A stretch of DNA of 64,000 nucleotides from Ligustrum vulgare (GCA_963555705.1 OY743169.1:6324014-6388013); one strand, 5' to 3'; shown: positions 30,909-43,900, counted from the first letter of the stretch. Notes: generated by a model not told the origin, from the sequence alone. A program made the numbers and translations.

Positions 30909-33156
30909 CCCTTCACATTCATAACACACATTCGAATTTGCAGCAACTCTCGGTAAGCTTTCACCTCCCAACAACCGAGTGTCTCTCACCACATGCAGCC
31001 CCACAACTCCACCTCCATAGTCGAACATGCACACTGCCAAAACAGAACTTGACGATCATCGATTCTCCATTATTGCCTCCAACAATCAACCAATCAAAAG
31101 AAAATCACAGACTGCAAGCCTTCAATTCGTTTTCACAACGACACCATAGCCAAACCGAATCAACATTGCCGACTGCCTTTCATTGCAACCTGCACCACCG
31201 TGCCAACCACCACGATTCAACAACACCCATCCACCAAAATTCTACCAAAAACCAAGCCTCATCCACCAACATCAGAATTCGACACACCCCACCAAATCAC
31301 AGACTCAACCCAAGAACCACAATTTTTCTACCACCACAAGATTCCCAAAACTCCATAGCCAACCAGCCCAAAACAGAAACCACCACGTTCCTTCGTCCCC
31401 GGAATCATCATTGGCCAACACCGCCACAACGAAACACCACCTCCAAATCCGCCACAGCCCCACCTCAAATTTACCTAAAAATCAATCCCAAAACCAAGAA
31501 AATAAATTAACCCATAAACTTACCTTGACCTCCGACCAGTTAGACCGGAGTATGACTGGAACGAAGCTCCAACCCGCCACTTTTTCCTCTTGGTTCGCAC
31601 ATCAATTTCACTAAACCATCCTTCCGCCGCCCCTACACCCATCGTCTTCGCTGCCCCTCAATGGCAGTGTCGTCGCCCGCGAACGCCAGTGAATGCACCG
31701 GCAGCCCCGTCGCCATCTCGCCAAGTCGCTCGACTCTCCTATCTATTGAGTGAAGTAAGAGAGAGAGAAAACTGAAGTTTTGTTTAATTTGAAAAATTTT
31801 GATTTTTGTGATTTTTTGAAGGATTGTATGGTTTTAAAAAGTTTGAAAAGTAAAAAAATTGTGGGCTTGATTAAGAATAGATGGTTGAGATTGAGTTTGA
31901 AAAGTTGAGGTAAAATTTTTACCATTAGCAAACTGCAAACAGGCTCTAAAAGTTGATTTTATAAGATTTACCTTTAAGCCCCCATTCTTTGATAGTCATT
32001 CAATTTGGTCCCAATTTTTTAAAAGTATTTTTATTCAAACCTTGCATTTTTGGAAATAAGTTTGTTAGCCCCAAATGTTTTTGATTCTGTGAGTTAGTCC
32101 AACCATTTTCAAAGTCATCTATTTTGGTCCCAACTCTTTTCAAATCCCAACTAGGTTTGATTTCAATTTAAACCCTAAACATTTATTCTTCTTTTAAAAA
32201 CTCTTTCGTTTTAAAACTTTGAATCCTAAAAGACTAGTTTAATATTTATTTTATATATTGTCTAGATGAGGCATTTGGACGTTTAGAAGATTGACTTTTC
32301 CCGCTCAACAAACTTGAGAAATAAGGTAGACTCGCCTCCACTAATTAATTTAAATTATAATTGCATGTATTATGTGATTTTACGTGATTTATATGCATTT
32401 AATGCATGAGACGAGACGAGATTATGATGTTATGCATAACTTACATGCTTTAATGCATGAGACGAGACTACCCACACCCTATTTTTTTAAAGAGCCTTTG
32501 ATTTTTAAAAATAAAAGAGATGATGATGATGATTATGCCACTATATAAATTGCATAATTATGTGTTCAATTATTCTGTAAATTAATTATTGACGATGAGT
32601 CTATATGAAATGCTCATTCCTTTTTTAACAACATTTGCAGATATCAAAGATTGAGACGCGTGATGGACCTGGTGGCAAAAATAATTAAATAATAAAAAGT
32701 TTATTTCAATTTTAGAATGCTAGCAAATATTATATCTTTGTTAAAAGATTTCTTTTGAATTGTTATTTCAAGAAATTCAAAGTTATTAAATTTTATTTAC
32801 CATTTGGTTTTATTTAAATATTGGCAACTATGAGAAATATTTTATTAATCTTCCGCTTAAATAGTTATTCTGAAATAATGGATTTGTGCTGTAATGACCC
32901 GGCTCCCTCGTTATAGTCTTTCCGAGTCGTACTCAAGGCCTTTCCACTCCCCCTGGCTCCCTTGCTGGGGCCTTCTCCAGAAGTGGATTTTTGCCTTCCG
33001 CAGGATTCGAACCATGTACCTAGGAGTTTAGTACAATAATCTTGGTGCCACATATTTTTCACTAAATCCAGGTTTCCATTCCCGCATGAAGCACATAGCA
33101 ATAGACTACCACTTTGTTCGCAACCATGTTCAATTTGGATCCTTCACTGTCTCCTA
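30444..33156. repeat. Tandem duplication, unit 2 (2.7 kb)
   Basis: Copy of 27731-30443 with four extra bases in the TA run. At its right edge the Copia coding sequence continues without a break (CTGTCTCCTATC then TCTCTACACATG), whereas in unit 1 the same point jumps back to the unit start. Unit 2 therefore marks the original junction. Confidence 0.9.
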
Positions 33157-33289
33157 TCTCTCTACACATGATCAGCTCGCTGATGCACTCATAAAATATT
33201 TACTCCCCCCCCCCCCACCCCCCAACAGAATTTATTTCCATTCGTTCCAAGATTGAAGTCTCCAATGGATCCTCAATCTTGCGGGGGCC
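33032..33289 (+). pseudogene. Ty1/copia RNase H C-terminal fragment
   Basis: Translation reads [20 protein letters not shown], then [10 protein letters not shown] and STHDQLADAL, ending VSNGSSILRG. These are the conserved C-terminal RNase H motifs of Copia polyproteins (CDNxGAxxLxxNPxFHxRxKHIxxDYHFVR ... STxDQLAD). A poly-C run (about 33203-33222) disrupts the middle. It is the 3' remnant of a larger Copia element whose upstream part is missing. The first 126 bp are duplicated at 30315-30440. Confidence 0.85.
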
Positions 33290-33660
33290 TGTTAAGGAAA
33301 TTGTTACATAAAATTAATGCACTAATAAAACAAGTCTATCACCTTTGCATAAGGTGGAAAAATTGTACCAGCCAAACATGCTTGTGAAGAAACTGTCCAA
33401 GCCAGGAAAGAATAATGCAATCTTTGAAATATCATCCCCACATTTGAATGTCTTATCCTCAATTTAGAGTTGTTGAGAAGATTGTTTGTATTTTTAAATT
33501 CTGTAAATATCTTGTACAACAATAATTATCTTCATCTCTTATAATTATCTAGTCTAACAAATTTAGTTTTATTCATTCATTGTACTCTATAAATAGATTG
33601 TAAAGAGTTGTGATTATCATCAAATAAAAATTCTCTCAGATATCAGTTGTGTTCTTTATT
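33290..33660 (+). repeat. Probable Copia 3' LTR
   Basis: Starts TGTTAAGGAAATTG directly after the G-rich tract GCGGGGGCC that follows the RNase H fragment, the normal place for a Copia 3' LTR. It contains a TATAAATA box near 33588. I could not fix the 3' boundary. Confidence 0.5.
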
Positions 33661-33814
33661 TTATAAGTGGGCACGTTCAGTACACTATATATTAGATTGA
33701 ACTAGACAATATCATATCTTATATTTTCTTCTTTATAAATACTATCCAGTCCAACTTATCAAATGAGCCCGTCTACATGACAAATGAAACAGGCAGAGTT
33801 GTTTACGTAAAAAC

Positions 33815-33916
33815 TCAAAGAAGAAGGGTGTGAAGTGAATCTCTGAAATGATCATCAAATTTGAGGGAAAATGGAGGCCTTCCCATGAAGAAATTCGCTC
33901 GCAATTTACTAGCCAT
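33815..33916 (-). pseudogene. Possible first exon of the CCD-like gene
   Basis: A minus-strand ATG opens 33 codons (MASKLRANFF, GRPPFSLKFDDHFRDSL) before a stop. A TTATATACA stretch lies 60 bp upstream near 33980. The strand, the position beyond the Copia insertion and the N-terminal character would suit the missing start of the CCD gene, but the sequence alone does not prove it. Confidence 0.22.
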
Positions 33917-34018
33917 CTCTCTCTAGAATGTAGAAACAAGAGAAAAACTGTTAATTCTTGAAAACTGCCAACATTTGTATGTATATAATACATAATGTTT
34001 GAAAAGTTGGTGTTGAGT

Positions 34019-34195
34019 ACTGTTCTAAAAAACGTGATTAAGCATACATTTGGCGCATTTAAGCATACGCTTCATCACATTTCACCCGTACTTCGATTGC
34101 GCATTGCTGGAATTTTTCACGTTTAGGCGTGCTTAAGCATAATTCTCGATTTCACTGTTTCGCCACACTTTATGATTTTTAAAACACTAGCTAGT
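34019..34195. mobile_element. Small dispersed element with AAGCAT/CGCTT repeats
   Basis: Bounded by TTCTAAAAAACGTGATT on the left and TTTTTAAAACAC on the right. The inside repeats TTAAGCATA and CGxTTxAGCGTGCTTAAG words in both directions. Resembles the fold-back elements found inside other plant repeats; coding-free. Confidence 0.4.
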
Positions 34196-34520
34196 TTATA
34201 GTATCATTTTTTTATCTAAAAAAGAGCATCTTTTCTTTGGCCTTATTTGTATGTTTATGTGATGTGGGACACTCATTGGCACATGCACCATCTTTAGTGT
34301 TTTCCTTCAACTCGTTGATTATAATTTTTATTTACTTAATATAATTAATATACAGAAAATTACATGTTTCCCTTAAGTTTAAAGTGATTTGTAGTGTATT
34401 CTTAATGATCTATTACTTGTAACGAATCGAATATAGTACTGAAAAAAATCATTTAATTCTAAGTAACACTTAGTGTCTGTTCGAGAGAGATTATTTGAAG
34501 TAAAAAAAATTAGTAAAAAT

Positions 34521-37115
34521 TGTTGGTTAATTGCCCCAAATTGCCAAAAATTTGGAGGACTTTAATTGCAATTGGAGAATAAGTTTTGTAATTCAACTTG
34601 ATTAGGATACGAATCCTAATGGAAAATAAATTATGAAATTTGCGACTATTGATTTACGTATCCTAATTGAATTAAGGTAATTAATTCTTAGTAGTGCTTT
34701 TCTCTATAGATTGCCAGATTTTGTTTCCTAGTGGTTTAAGTTTCCTAGTGGAACAATTAGAGACAACTATTATTGCAAGTAGAGCAGTTAACCAAGGAAA
34801 GGAATCTCCCAGTTCGAATTGAAGATGCCAGTGACATGAATTCTAGGAAAAGTGCGCTGCATATATTCTCTATAAATATTTGTTGATCTCTTTTGTTGTA
34901 GAGCACATTGATTAGAGAGTATTGTGAGGAAAAATGTAATCTAACATCTTGATTTTTCTTTGGTTCTTTGTGGATTGTACAAAGAAGTAGAAATTGGTAG
35001 ATGTGGTAAAATTTGGTTATTTTTTCTACAATACTTCGGGGGTTAGGTGAGTGCAAATTCAATATAATTGTAATAATTTATTATATAGTGACAATTTCTG
35101 GGGGTCCGTAAATTTTGTGTTGTTGTTTTATTTTCTTGAACGTCAAAAATTCCTGTAAAGTTAATTAGAGAGGAAATTTGTGTGCAATTCCCAACAGTGG
35201 CGCAGTCGACAGGAAAATCGACGTCTAATTAATAGAGTATCAGGTAGTTTGAAAAAAATTTTGAAGTAAAAGAAAATATGTTTGGAAAGTACAACGTGAA
35301 GAAATTTGACTAGAAGATCAATTTTGGCTTGTGGTAAGTACTGGTTATGGATGTATTGATTTAGACGGGACTGTAGAAAGCTTTGAAGGAAAACCAACCC
35401 CGAGTTCCGACAAAGAAACTGAATCCAGCACGAGTGATGAAGATTGAGAAAATTTGGATTTGAAGGCTGTTAGCATTTTACAACTTTGTTTGGCCAAAAA
35501 TGTTCTTGCAAATATTTATGGGATATTTACTGTGAAGGAACTGTGGGAAAAAATGGAAGAGTTGTATCAAATGAAGAATTTGTCAAATAACTTGTATATG
35601 AAGGAGCGGTTTCATTCTTTGAGAATGATTGAAGGTATGAAAATCTTGGACCATCTTAGTGTTCTCAATGAGATTGATTCTGAACTGGAATCTATTGGAG
35701 TTAAGATTGATAATGAGGATAATGTTCATCTGATTTCTTCCATCCACGTTTGAGCACATCATGCTGATTTTGATGTACGGGAAGGAAACAGTGGAATTTT
35801 CAGAAGTTAAGTTGATTAGGTTGAAGTGACAGTTCAACTGAAAATGCTTTGCTTGTCACTGAAAAGTGGAAGAGAGCTAACTCCATGAAGAAAAGGTAAT
35901 ACGTTGGAATTGTGCTAAATCTAGTTATGTAAGAAGAAATTGTCCAAAAGGGGGAGCAGAGTCGGCTAACTGTTCGGAGGTGGACAATGCGATTCTCCTG
36001 GAGGAGGGTGGTGATGATGTACTTTAGTAAGATGAGATTTTCTTATGGCATGAAGTCAGTTTCCGTGATATAGGATGTGTTCTTGTTGGTAGGTTCATGT
36101 ATTTGCACACGGGCATTGGTTTGGCATTAATGCAAGGTGTGTGGTGAATTTAATGTCGATGACTGATGAGTTCTCAGGGAATGCCAAAAACGGGAGTTAC
36201 ACCATAATTTTTCAGCAATGTTTATTTCAACATGAGCAGATGAAAAGCTCGGAGTTCGTTGATAATTCTGAGTGCTTGTTATACTCATATGGTGGAGTAT
36301 GTTAATTCTATGGTTTGAGAATTGAGACCGTCAAAGTGTGTCAAAGGCTTACCTGTTTTCTCAAGTATTGTGAACAAAAGAGATGATTGAGTTTTTGCTC
36401 GTTTTCGGAAAGGTGGAGATTGTTGGTTAATTGCCTCAAATTGCCAAAAAGTTGGAGGATTTTAATTGCAATTGGAGAATAAATTTTGTAATTCAACTTG
36501 ATTAGGATACAAATCCTAATGTAAAGTGAATTATGAAATTTGTGGCTATTTATTGACGTATCCTAATTGAATTGAGGTAATTAATTCCTAGTAGTACTTT
36601 CCTCTACAGATTGTCAGATTTTGTTTCCTAGTGGTTTAAGTTTCCTAGTGGAACAATCAGAGACAACTATTATTGCAAGTAGAGCAGTTAACCAAGGAAA
36701 GAAATCTCCCAATTCGAATTGAAGATGCCAGTGACATGAATTCTAGGAGAAGTGTGCTGCATATATTCTCTATAAATACTTGTTGATCTCTTTTGCTGTA
36801 GAGCACATTGACTAGAGAGTATTGTGAGGAAAAATGTAGTATAACATCTTAGTTTTTCTTGAATTCTTTGTGGGTTGTACAATAAAGTAGAAATTAGTAG
36901 ATGTGGTAAAATTTGATTATTTTTCCTACAATACTTGGGGGGTTTGGTGAGTGCAAATTCTATATAATTGTAAAAATTTATTATATAGTGAAAAATTTTG
37001 GCAGTCCGTAAATTTTGCGTTGTTGTTTTATTTTCTTGTTGGCTCAATTATTTCTTGAACGTCAAAAATTTCTGTGGAGTTAATTAAAGAGAGAATTTGT
37101 GTGTAATTCCCAACA
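34521..37115 (+). mobile_element. Small non-autonomous Ty1/copia element
   Basis: LTRs 34521-35196 and 36421-37115 both begin TGTTGGTTAATTGCC and end AATTCCCAACA. TSD AAAAT at 34516-34520 and 37116-37120. The polypurine tract GGAAAGGTGGAGAT precedes the 3' LTR; the sequence after the 5' LTR is GTGGCGCAGTCGACAGG. The internal region is only about 1.2 kb and holds a decayed gag relic. The LTRs differ at many positions, so it is an old insertion. Confidence 0.9.
35454..35990 (+). pseudogene. Copia gag (UBN2-type) relic
   Basis: A frame of about 100 codons (ILQLCLAKNVLANI ... KELWEKMEELY ... LYMKERFHSLRM ... LDHLSVLNEI) matches the typical Copia Gag region. After a stop, a decayed zinc knuckle (WNCAKSSYVRRNCPKGG) appears about 35893-35950. 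Stops and frameshifts on both sides show it is dead. No protease or pol. Confidence 0.75.
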
Positions 37116-37120
37116 AAAAT

Positions 37121-37819
37121 AACGGTAAATTACGAAAATTATGACGTCATTTTGTGTAGTATAAGAATGATGTGCAAAATCTTGTTGGAAACTTGCAAAA
37201 TTTGAAATGTGATTTAAGAAGGAAAAAAGAACATCTTTCTCGTGTATTAGTAACGGCAAGGAAAAACTTTGGGTTCTTCATGAACAAATCCATGATTTTC
37301 AATTGATTAGTCATAAAAAAGTACTAAACCTAAACATAAGCTGTGAACTTGGCATATAACTACATGGAAAATGTCAAAGTTACAGCTAAAGTGTACATCG
37401 AGTTGTATCATACAGGCACATGGGCAGTGTAATGACCATTTCATCCTCCCCCATATGTGAATGCATGGTACACTGACGGTATCTGTAGCATTGTCCTAAT
37501 TACATTCCTAGATCCATTTTTGTCCATTATCATTTACTTGAAATCCCAATTCAAAGAAGTTTTCATTTCAACTAGTCTCTTAATATTCTCTTAGGAAACT
37601 TCTTTTCAAAGCCATGGTGGGAAGAAAATAAAATGTCCTTATCGTAAAACCGTGTTAAGATTGAAATAGTAAATATATAATCTCATGTTTTAAAATATCT
37701 GATGTTTATAAATCACGATTTTGCAAATCTTGCAATCAAAGACATCATTTTTTTTTTTACGAGAGAACCCACAACCACTACTCACCGGGTGTGCACTGGG
37801 TAAAACTCTCAGGCTGAAG
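37121..37819. other. Intergenic DNA, nothing recognised
   Basis: AT-rich; no coding or RNA gene seen. Confidence 0.5.
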
Positions 37820-37824
37820 CAATA

Positions 37825-40800
37825 TGTTACACCTCACTCTTTAGTAGTCAAAGTCAAATAAAGACCTAATTTGAACAAATAATTTTATTGGGACTTAGAT
37901 TGCAATTACAAAACTTGAGGACAGAGATGATAGATAATAGAAATTCAAGGATTTTATTTTCCATAATTTGAATTAAAGGATTAAAAGGTATGTGATATAA
38001 ATGTATGAGAACTTGTATTGCAATTACATTATATATATGTGTCAACTAAAAGGGATTAAACCCATTCCTTCCTCATTCTCGGTGGAGATAACAAAGGCCA
38101 AGTTTGAGAAAAATCGAGAGAGAAAGAAATAAGAAGAAAAAGGGAAGAAAGAAGAGGAAGGCGAATAGAGTCCAAATAGATGGTTTTAGCTTGGGTTCTT
38201 CATTTCCTACTTCAATTTCAAGAGGTAAAGCAAGAATTTACACATTTTAGATTGAGTTTAAATTCGAGATTTTTGGACTATTTGCTTTTAATTCGAAGTT
38301 TAACAAGTATTAAGGTTTATTGACATGTATTTGAGGTATTAATGGAAGATTGATGTTAAAGGAATTGAGATTTTGAATTGGGTTTGTGTAATAGAATCTC
38401 TTTTGATTTTCCTTTTGCTTATATGATACTAAACATTTTAGTTAAGGATTATAAGTTTGGTTTCTCCATTATTTAGGTAATTTAAAGCTATTTTCAAGCA
38501 AAGGTAGTGTAGTGATTTTAATATTAAAATTTTGTCCCGAAAAGTGGTATTCTATCGAACATTTCTTTATTAGTGCCTATATATTCAGAGTTGGAATTTT
38601 AGTGTTGTTTTTGTCAAAGTTTAGAATTCTTAGATTTGGAAAGTTAGAATGAAGTTTTATGACTAATAAGTATTCAAAATGGGTTATATTAAGGTTTAGA
38701 TGTTAATAAGCTGGATAATTTAGGATGATTGGTTGATAAGTATATGAAGGGAATATGAGTTAGAATAACTTGCGAATCAAATTGAGTCTATTGTATTGTA
38801 AATGAATTAAGTTACAGAATTGTATTAGATAAATTCTCATGGTTTGTTATAATTGATTTTAATACAAAAGATTTATATTGTTGTTTCAGGAGGTGTTTAG
38901 AGATAGGATAAGGCCTATCACCTCAGTCAGATTTCAGTCAATAGTTTTGTGAGTGAAAAACTTTATTTTCCCATAAAATAAACACTTATTTAGTTTTCAA
39001 AGTTTAAATGGATGTTATTTGTTATGTACTACTCATATTATACTATATAAGTTGCTAAAATTATTTATTTCCAGATTGAGCTAGAAAAGCATAAATTTTA
39101 GAATAAAATGATTTTATAAGAAATTCTTTTAAGGTTCTATTAGATTCAATTAAATCAATTCATTGGAGTAATATATCTGTTTTATAGATCTTAGTGATTT
39201 ATTTTAAAACCACCAAAAAGTACCCATGTGATTTTACCCTCTTTGCACTGATGTGAATTCATTTCCACAGTGTATGACTAGATATGTGGATTTTACCCAT
39301 TCTGCACTAATGTGAATTCGTTTCCACAGTATATGACCAGATTATCAGATTATTAGAGGTCTTTGGGACCCACTCCTATGCACATATAGGCTTTGGGCTA
39401 TGCACCAGAGTGCTTTTAGCCTTTGGGGCAGTCTATGCGCATATGACACATATTATCAAATTATCAGCTTATCAGATTTGAATGACTTTGTCTTATACAT
39501 CGAGATTACTCTGTACATGAGTAAAGTTGTTCTTCGGGTACATTTTGGTGTGATTTTTAGTATTATATTAGTTTATCAGATTTCAGATAATAGACTTCAG
39601 TTTATCAGATTCCAGATAATAGACTTCAGTTTATTAGATTCCAGATAATAGCATAGTTTAAAAAAAAGGGAAACGGGTGCTGAGACGTTTTTCTTTCATG
39701 AGGCGAGACATAAGTTTTGAGGTGCTTTGAGGCGTAAGCCTTATCGTGAACCAAAAAATATAGCAAAAATATTGAAATATATAAAAATGAATATTCAATA
39801 ACATAAATAAAATGTAAAAGTTTTTAAAATAACAAATTATTAAGAGCCCATTTAATGTAGGATATTTTGGGGAAAAATTTTTGATCTTTGAGAGAATGTG
39901 TGGTTAAAAAGAGGCTGAAAAGTGTGAAAGCGGTGGATAATATAAAAATGTGTTTTTGAAAATGAGTTTTGAGGGAAGTTGTAAAAAGATTTAGGGACCA
40001 AATATGGGCTAAATATTAATAAAGATAAGTAGCAACTTAAATCAAACAAAGTATCTTTAAATTTTTTCTTTTTTTATGATTAGTTTAAATTTTTTACTTT
40101 TATTTATAGCAAAATAAATAACAATTTTAGGTTTTAATATAATGATATGATTAAATTAGATATGCATATTATTCGAATTTTTGTTTTAAAAAGAAAAGGA
40201 CCAAGCATTTGTGAGACGCACACCTCTTAATTAATGAGGCGTATGCCTCGAGGCGTAAGCCTCAATCAGTTGAGGCGTAAGCCTCATTCAGCCCTTAAGT
40301 AATACGGGTACTGAGACGTTTTTCTAGTGCCCCAGCCTGAGGCGGGCCTCAAGGCGTCAAGGCGAAACTTTTTTTTAAACCATGGATAATAGAATATAGT
40401 TTCAGTTTATTCAGTTTACAAAATAGAGATTTCAGCTTATAGTGTATTAACAGTTTGTCCTTATTTCTCATGATATCAGGTTACATATACTCATTATGTT
40501 TTACATATGCTCATTTAGAATAAAGAATAAAAGATGTTATGATTTCGGTATGTTTCATTCTTAAAAGCAATTATCATAATATAGAATTTCCTAAAATTGA
40601 AATAGAATAATTACGATTGATTTGTAAATATATATTTACGAGAAAATTATCCTTATTTTTAAATTATCCACTCGCTGAGTTATAAACTCACATTTCCCCC
40701 ATATTTTCTTATAGATTGTAGGTAAATTTGAGTTAAGAAAAAATTGGAGCCTGTTGATATCCCAAGTCCTACGACAGACCTAGTGAGAGAATATGATTTA

Positions 40801-41204
40801 TGTGATTAAGTTATTCAAGTACCTAAGCTTATGGGTTCATTACATTTTCATAGATGTATATTCATTTGGGTTATGTATATATATAAAGGAGTAAATTGAG
40901 AGTCTCTAATTATCTTATTATATCAATTGTTATGCTTAGAAGATTTATGTAGTGCTATAAATATACATGAGTAGTTGTTTGAGGATTTGTCGTCGTTTTA
41001 CAGGCTGGTTATGCCAAAATTATAGAGGAGACTTTGTCAACATTTTTAGAAATTCATACAGGATCTATATTATTTTAAGAGAGATGTTGAAAGATAAGAA
41101 AAGTTAATTTTGCCTTGATGGTGGGTCTAACAACTACCTGGCACCTGCTATCGGCACACGTTACATTCTGGGTCTAGTAGGGTGATCTGGGAAGGGTCGT
41201 GACA
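37825..41204. repeat. Solo LTR, 3.4 kb
   Basis: Begins TGTTACACCTCACTC and ends GGGTCGTGACA, flanked by the 5-bp TSD CAATA (37820-37824 and 41205-41209). No primer site, purine tract or coding frame, and only one LTR, so it is best read as the product of LTR-LTR recombination of a large gypsy or LARD-type element. About 730 bp of it is a later hAT-like insertion. Short repeated blocks with TTTACCC ... GATGTGAATTC occur near 39230-39330. Confidence 0.8.
39652..40384. mobile_element. hAT-like fold-back element with GAGGCGTAAGCCTC words
   Basis: 8-bp TSD GATAATAG (39644-39651 and 40385-40392). Termini CATAGTTTAAAAAAAAGGG and the inverse of AAACTTTTTTTTAAACCATG. Both subterminal regions carry GCTGAGACGTTTTTCT and GAGGCGTAAGCCTC-type palindromes (for example 40232-40290). 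No transposase. TSD size suggests hAT. Confidence 0.75.
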
Positions 41205-41209
41205 CAATA

Positions 41210-42854
41210 GCTTACAAATCACGATAACCAGGTTAATCGCACGGCAAGCTTGGTGCGACAGAGTCGATCGAGAAAGTGTTGGTAGGAGGAATCAAACTTA
41301 GGCCTAGGTATTTTAACTGGAACCGAACCTTCCGAACCGAAACGGATCCGAAACCAAAGGTTTTGGTCTAGTTCCAAAAAAATATATATTAGGAACTGAA
41401 ATTGAAAATCGAAAATCATTTAGTTCCGGGTTGGTTCTTGTTTCTTGAAACATAACCATGTGTACCCAAAAGGAACCGATTTTTATATATTTTTTTTATT
41501 TTTTACAATTTATACACTGAGTAAAAAAATACATAACTTAAAAATCTTATTTAGGTAATAATTTTTCTAAAACTCTAGATTAAATACTAAAAAATAAGAC
41601 TTGCTCCTACTCTTTTACCTCTCGTTTCACATTAAAATATTGCATTTTGTGGGTTAGTTTAATAATGTTCGCAATTTGAGCTGATGAATTAAACTTTTCA
41701 TTTTTTATAATTCAGACTTTTATTTTCTTGCATTGCTTACAAACTTAAATATTTTTTAAATTTTTTTATAATTTGTTACACTTAAATTTGATATATTCAT
41801 AGTTTGGAATGTAGTGTACATTTTTTTTTGTTATCTTGAGTTCATTATTCTCTATTTAAAATATAATTAGTCTGTACTATTGAGTCAAGTTTATTGAGTT
41901 TATTAGCTTAATTTTCTTCATTGCACAAATATTGTCGAGTAGTAACGTGTTCTGTATACGTATCGAAAAGACTTATATGAAAATATTTATTTAGTGTGTA
42001 TATAAAGAAAATGTTATGGATTTTTGCTGAAAGTACTTATTTTGTTTTCAATTTTGTTTTTCCTTTCATTGGTCTATTTGTTACTGTATTTCTTTGATAG
42101 AAAAACATTTTATTGGTGTTTTGTTATTTTTTGGTCATTTTTGTGTGTGTGTGAACAGGCAGTTTTGGAGGAGGCACAAGAAGAAAGCATATGTTACACT
42201 TGGAGTTTTCGATTCGGGTTTGATTTCAATAATTACAAGAATCAGAATGGAAAATTTGAAATACTCGAATTATAATGGGTGGTTCTGGATATTGAAATAT
42301 TTGGATCGATTTACCCGACACTCAGGCCTAATCGAATTCGTGACCAAAAGCCTTTCCGCTCACCTACTCCACAAACTCGACCACCCCATGAGCTGTATCA
42401 AATTCAAACACATTATTCTAACTCTACCAAATGGGTGTCCAAGTTTCTATCTTCAAAGTTGAATTTTAATTAACAATAGTGTTATTGACCAAAGTTAATA
42501 GACCTCTTATTGAAGCGAAAAGAAAAATTCGAAGATCAAATTAAAATAAGAAATTAAGTTGGATGATTAACCGTTTTTTCCACCACAATAAAGTAGATAA
42601 AAGCGTTAAAAAAAGCATTAATTCAAACAAACCTAAATATTACACTTTTGTAGGTCTATGATAGAGACGGTGATATATAGAGAAAAAATGATAAATGGAT
42701 ATGAATGTCGATTTGGTAGTTGACCATTGATTAGGTAAGATGAGCGATACATAGATGGAAAGACTATTGTTAACGACGATAAATAAACATTTTTTTAACC
42801 CTTAAATAAGAAGAAAACTATTTTGATAAAAAAAAAAAAAGAGTATTTATGGAG
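41210..42854. other. Repeat-derived intergenic DNA with GGAACCGAACC words
   Basis: 41310-41480 carries AACCGAACC/GGAACCGA words seen in plant fold-back repeats. A Phe/Leu-rich frame near 42024-42275 has no family match. No gene supported. Confidence 0.4.
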
Positions 42855-43003
42855 AGATATTTTTTGTGGACATTTTTAAGTGACATATCGCACATTCATT
42901 GAATGGTGAAAATAACTACCTCATCACTTACTTTTTCATCATTTAATGAATGTACAACATGTCACATCGTCGCTTAAAAATGTCCCAAAAAAATATTTTC
43001 CTA
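42855..43003. mobile_element. Small inverted-repeat element
   Basis: GATATTTTTTGTGGACATTT at the left pairs with the inverse of the right side (AAATGTCCCAAAAAAATATT); GACATxxCxCATTCATT follows on both arms. About 150 bp, non-coding, TSD not established. Confidence 0.55.
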
Positions 43004-43009
43004 AAATTA

Positions 43010-43900
43010 TTGAAAAAGAAAAAAAGTCATTTTCAGCTACCTTAAAAAATGCTGTGACCTGGATCCATTTGGTTGGCTTATACTATTCCAAGAAGATACA
43101 ATTGTTAAGTTGTAGAGCTTAATTATTGGTCGAGTCTAATTAATGCTAAACTTAATTATTGTCATTTCGCGAAGCAGTCAATCTGACCTTCCTAGTGAGG
43201 TCGTCATGGGGGTTGGGAGGGGTCTACCCCTCCCTGGAGTAGGAAGAAGAGCACCTTGAACAAAAATTCTAGTTAAGGATATCTCAGGAGATTGTGTCCT
43301 TATAACTTTCTATTACATAATTGAAGTGCTTGTATAGTTCGGATTTGCCTCTATTTAATCTTATAAATATGGAGCAATATTTAGGATTTTACTATTCATC
43401 GGAATAGAGAGAAAATATGTATGCGCTTTCTCTTGTAAAATATATATATTTTTTTCATTGAATTCTTGCAGCGACCGAAAAGGACATTGTTTGACTTTGA
43501 GGTGAATTTGAGTTTACTATTTTGATCGTTGACTCTTATATTAGTTTGAAGGAGAATTTGAGTTGCTTTCTTAGAGTACTAGTTGAAAGTCGTACGTTGT
43601 ACGAGAACTGTTTTAAAGTTGTATTTATTAGCGTTATGTTAATACAATTGTAACATGATTTTTCCAAAATTTGATGTACATCCCTTCTTGTTGTGCATAT
43701 TGAATTATATGTTGATAAATATTAGCGAAAATCAATAGTTGAACTCACTTATGATTCTTATATTGCAAATCCAAATGCATTATCGAGGAACAAATTATCG
43801 AATTAGTGTCACAATTTAATGGCTCTAGTGCCTAGTCGATCTCGGGAGAAATCTTATTTGTTTTGTTATCAAATTTCTTGGTATCAATAGAAGTCTAACC
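43010..43900. other. Intergenic DNA, possible retroelement remnant
   Basis: No gene. A perfect 8-bp hairpin GGGAGGGG/CCCCTCCC with loop TCTA lies at 43215-43234 in an otherwise AT-rich stretch. Confidence 0.4.

Noticed and set aside
42024..42462. Membrane-protein-like frames
   Set aside because: Hydrophobic runs come from T-rich DNA; no start context, homology or splice structure.
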